Origin: Pelagibius sp965227505
GTDB taxonomy: Bacteria > Pseudomonadota > Alphaproteobacteria > Kiloniellales > Kiloniellaceae
Reading direction: 5' to 3'
Length of the DNA: 64,000 bases
Assembly: GCF_965227505.1 (NCBI RefSeq)
Contig: NZ_OZ245757.1
Coordinates: 5,358,978-5,422,977, forward strand
Position 1 is the stretch's first letter. Each line of letters starts with the position of its first letter. Below are positions 61,985 to 64,000 of this stretch, one piece after another. The notes beneath the pieces were generated by a model. That model saw nothing but the letters and a program-made list of their open reading frames with translations. It was not told where the DNA came from and did not search any database. Made by a program: the position numbers and the translations under genes.

Positions 61985-64000
61985 TCACACACCGGTGATC
62001 ATGAAGTCGTCGGAGGACAGGTCATCCTTGTTGACGCCGACCAGGCGGATCTCGTCGCCGTTGTCCTCGTCCAAGGTGATGACCACATCGCCGCCATCGT
62101 CGACTGCGGCATCCAGCACGTCGTCGAAGTCCGCGATTGAGAAGCCGTCGAGCTTGATGAGGTCGTCGCCCGGCTCAAAGTCGGTGATCGTGTCCACGCC
62201 GCTGCCGCTTTCGAAGACGAAGATGTCGTCGTCATCCCCTCCGGTCAGCGTGTCGTCTCCCTCGCCGCCGATCAGAGTGTCGTCGTCGTCGCCGCCGTCC
62301 AGCACGTCGTCGCCGGCGCCACCCTCCAGGGTGTCATCGTCATCGCCGCCCTCAAGGGTGTCATCGCCGTCCTGGCCGAAGAGCATGTCCTCGTCCCTGC
62401 CGCCGTCGAGGCGGTCGTCATCGTCGCCGCCTTCCAGGGTGTCTTCGCCACGGTCGCCGGTGAGTGTGTCGTCGCCTTCACCGCCCATGACCATGTCATC
62501 GTCGCGGCCGGCATTGATCAGGTCGTCGTCGTCGCCCCCGTCGAGGGTATCCTCGCCGCGTCCGCCGATCAGGGTGTCATCCCCTTCGCCGCCCATGACC
62601 ATGTCGTCGTTGCGGCCGGCATCGACCAGGTCGTCGCCGTCACCGGCATCGATGGTGTCGTCGCCGCGATCGCCGTCGATGGTGTCGTCACCGTCGCCGC
62701 CATCGACGCTGTCGTCGTCGCGGCCGGCATCGACCAGGTCGTCGCCGGCTCCCGCTTCGATGGTATCCTCGCCACGGTCGCCGTTGATCGTATCGTCGCC
62801 CGCGCCGCCGTCGATTGCGTCGTCGTCCCGGCCGCCGTCGAGGTCGTCGTTGCCCGCCCCGCCGAGCAAGGTGTCGTCACCGCGTCCGCCCGCCAGCGTG
62901 TCGTCGCCGAGCTTGCCCTCCAGCAGATCGTCGCCGCGGGTTCCGGTCTCGTTGACCCCTTCCAACAGGCCGTCGAGAATGGTGTCTTCGCGCTCGTTCA
63001 GGTTCTGGATACGGCTGTCGTTGGCCGGCTCGGTGTCGGCCTCTCCGAAGGGCGTGGTCGAGAAGTTTGCCAGCAGATACTCCGCCAGCGCGTCCTGTTC
63101 GCTGCCGGGCTGGGCAAAGTCGGCCCCGCCGGCGTCGGCGAGCACATCCTGGAGCTGCACCACGTCGGCGAAGTCTGGGTCAGCGGTGGCGAAGTCCGGG
63201 AAGGGATAACCGTCGCCGCCCAGGTTGGCCAGGAAGTCCAGGGTCACGATGCGGATCGGCGTGTCCGGATCGATCGCCAGGCTGCCGTTCTCGACCAGTG
63301 CCATTACCGGGTCGCCGTTCTCATCGATGATGGCCGCTGACTGGATGCGTGAACCCGGCGCCGCGTCCGGATCGAAGCTGAAGGAAACGCCCCCGACCTG
63401 CGGGAACTGCCCGGGGGTTTCGCCTGGCCCGGTTGCAGCCACGCCGTGCTCCAGGACCTCAAGAAGCTGGGCTGCGGTCAGGGTCTGGAGCGTGAGGCCA
63501 TTGTTGAACTTCAGCGTGTTCTCGACGTCGAGCTGGGAGACCTCGCCGGCCTGCTTGCCGGAGGCCGGATTGTCCTGCGGCGGCAGCTCGACAAAGTTGC
63601 CGGAGCCCGGGGGCTGCTCTTCGATTGCGCCGATGGGGGCGCGGATGCCGCCGCCGTTCTTGATCGAGACCATAACGGTGTCGTCCACCTGCTGGGCAAG
63701 AGCGAGATTGGCATCGGCGGTGAGGTTGCCGAAGTTCGTCTCCTCCGTGCGCACCTCGTCTCGGCGGCCTTCCAGGTATACGTCTGTCCTGCCCAGGATG
63801 ACACTGTCCTTGGTCGTGACGATGGCTTCGACGGCATCGGTCAGGTCGGTGACGAGATCAGCCTTCGTGCCCTCGGCAAAGGCATCGTCCTCGCCCCAGA
63901 GTGCATCTACCTGCTCGTCCGTGGTGGCAAAGGCGCCGCTTACGTCTTCGTCGGCTGCATCGCCCTGGTCATCGGTGATCAGGACGCCATTCTCGTCAAA
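61985..64000 (-). CDS. RTX 5'-nucleotidase-type secreted protein, 5' end missing
   Basis: Open to the window edge; 671 residues are visible. The first part matches the C-terminal domain of 5'-nucleotidases: VYLEGRRDEVRTEETNFGNL, then the IKNGGGIRAPIGA substrate loop. The second part is a run of acidic GGxGDDT-type RTX nonapeptides (about residues 350-590), and the end, from FVFESGSGVDTITDFEPGDD on, is a typical RTX C-terminal cap. It would bind calcium outside the cell and hydrolyse nucleotides. It is expected to exit by the adjacent type I system. Confidence 0.9.
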   Translation of the reverse strand, partial: FDENGVLITDDQGDAADEDVSGAFATTDEQVDALWGEDDAFAEGTKADLVTDLTDAVEAIVTTKDSVILGRTDVYLEGRRDEVRTEETNFGNLTADANLALAQQVDDTVMVSIKNGGGIRAPIGAIEEQPPGSGNFVELPPQDNPASGKQAGEVSQLDVENTLKFNNGLTLQTLTAAQLLEVLEHGVAATGPGETPGQFPQVGGVSFSFDPDAAPGSRIQSAAIIDENGDPVMALVENGSLAIDPDTPIRIVTLDFLANLGGDGYPFPDFATADPDFADVVQLQDVLADAGGADFAQPGSEQDALAEYLLANFSTTPFGEADTEPANDSRIQNLNEREDTILDGLLEGVNETGTRGDDLLEGKLGDDTLAGGRGDDTLLGGAGNDDLDGGRDDDAIDGGAGDDTINGDRGEDTIEAGAGDDLVDAGRDDDSVDGGDGDDTIDGDRGDDTIDAGDGDDLVDAGRNDDMVMGGEGDDTLIGGRGEDTLDGGDDDDLINAGRDDDMVMGGEGDDTLTGDRGEDTLEGGDDDDRLDGGRDEDMLFGQDGDDTLEGGDDDDTLEGGAGDDVLDGGDDDDTLIGGEGDDTLTGGDDDDIFVFESGSGVDTITDFEPGDDLIKLDGFSIADFDDVLDAAVDDGGDVVITLDEDNGDEIRLVGVNKDDLSSDDFMITGV
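62220..62945 (-). repeat. RTX repeat-encoding region
   Basis: Tandem 27-bp-type units encode roughly 25-30 calcium-binding RTX nonapeptides of the pattern GG-x-GDDTL. Many units are Asp-rich beyond consensus (GGDDDDTLE, GGRDDDA), which gives strong GTCGTC repetition on the plus strand. Confidence 0.85.

Noticed and set aside
62220..62945. CRISPR-like periodic repeats in the RTX region.
   Set aside because: The repeats have no unique spacers and encode acidic nonapeptides in one continuous frame.

Overview
The window is about 64 kb of GC-rich DNA with dense, tightly packed operons. Codon use and gene content point to an alphaproteobacterium, probably marine and Rhodospirillales/Kiloniellales-like: rhizobial-type myo-inositol genes, heterotetrameric sarcosine oxidase, TRAP and ABC importers, and a type I secretion system. 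No rRNA, tRNA, CRISPR array, phage or complete insertion sequence was seen. The taxonomic call is an inference from content only.

Layout. 0-4 kb: the 3' part of pgi, a small SDR/glyoxalase pair, and a LysR/DUF1963 pair. 4-9.4 kb: a soxB-D-A-G sarcosine oxidase operon, interrupted between soxB and soxD by an intergenic palindromic repeat. 9.5-12 kb: a lower-GC islet with small unknown genes and an ankyrin lipoprotein, bounded by a vestigial second copy of the iolB 3' end. 12-25.4 kb: an inositol regulon (iolB, E, D, C-DUF2090, iolG, an RpiR-type iolR, an FrcBCA-like ABC importer, an extra dehydrogenase) and a cupin XRE regulator. 25.5-32.7 kb: threonine-to-glycine conversion (kbl, tdh), a GntR regulator broken by a 10-bp tandem duplication, and a divergent four-carbon-acid-type module. 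32.9-36.6 kb: an arylsulfotransferase/sulfotransferase cluster with two membrane proteins. 36.8-39.3 kb: a dimethylglycine/sarcosine dehydrogenase. 39.3-41.2 kb: a caspase-like peptidase with an EACC1-like partner, a candidate conflict module. 42-46.7 kb: a TRAP transporter and an amidase.

46.8-64 kb is the most interesting part. A Fap-like functional-amyloid locus contains a 1005-residue secreted protein with ten copies of an Asn/Gln-rich motif, a 124-residue protein with one degenerate copy of it, a C39-type (FapD-like) peptidase, a lipoprotein-like protein with a double-glycine leader-like motif, and an outer-membrane protein with an N-terminal coiled coil (FapF-like). A sigma-54 activator lies beside them. 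Two nearly identical sigma-54 promoters precede the amyloid gene and a small secreted-protein gene. A histidine-phosphotransfer protein and a LuxR-type response regulator lie upstream. A DUF547 gene, a type I secretion pair and a partial RTX 5'-nucleotidase gene follow.

Taken together, the metabolic genes feed one-carbon and glycine pools (sarcosine, dimethylglycine, threonine) and inositol catabolism. The right-hand third looks dedicated to building and regulating an extracellular matrix.
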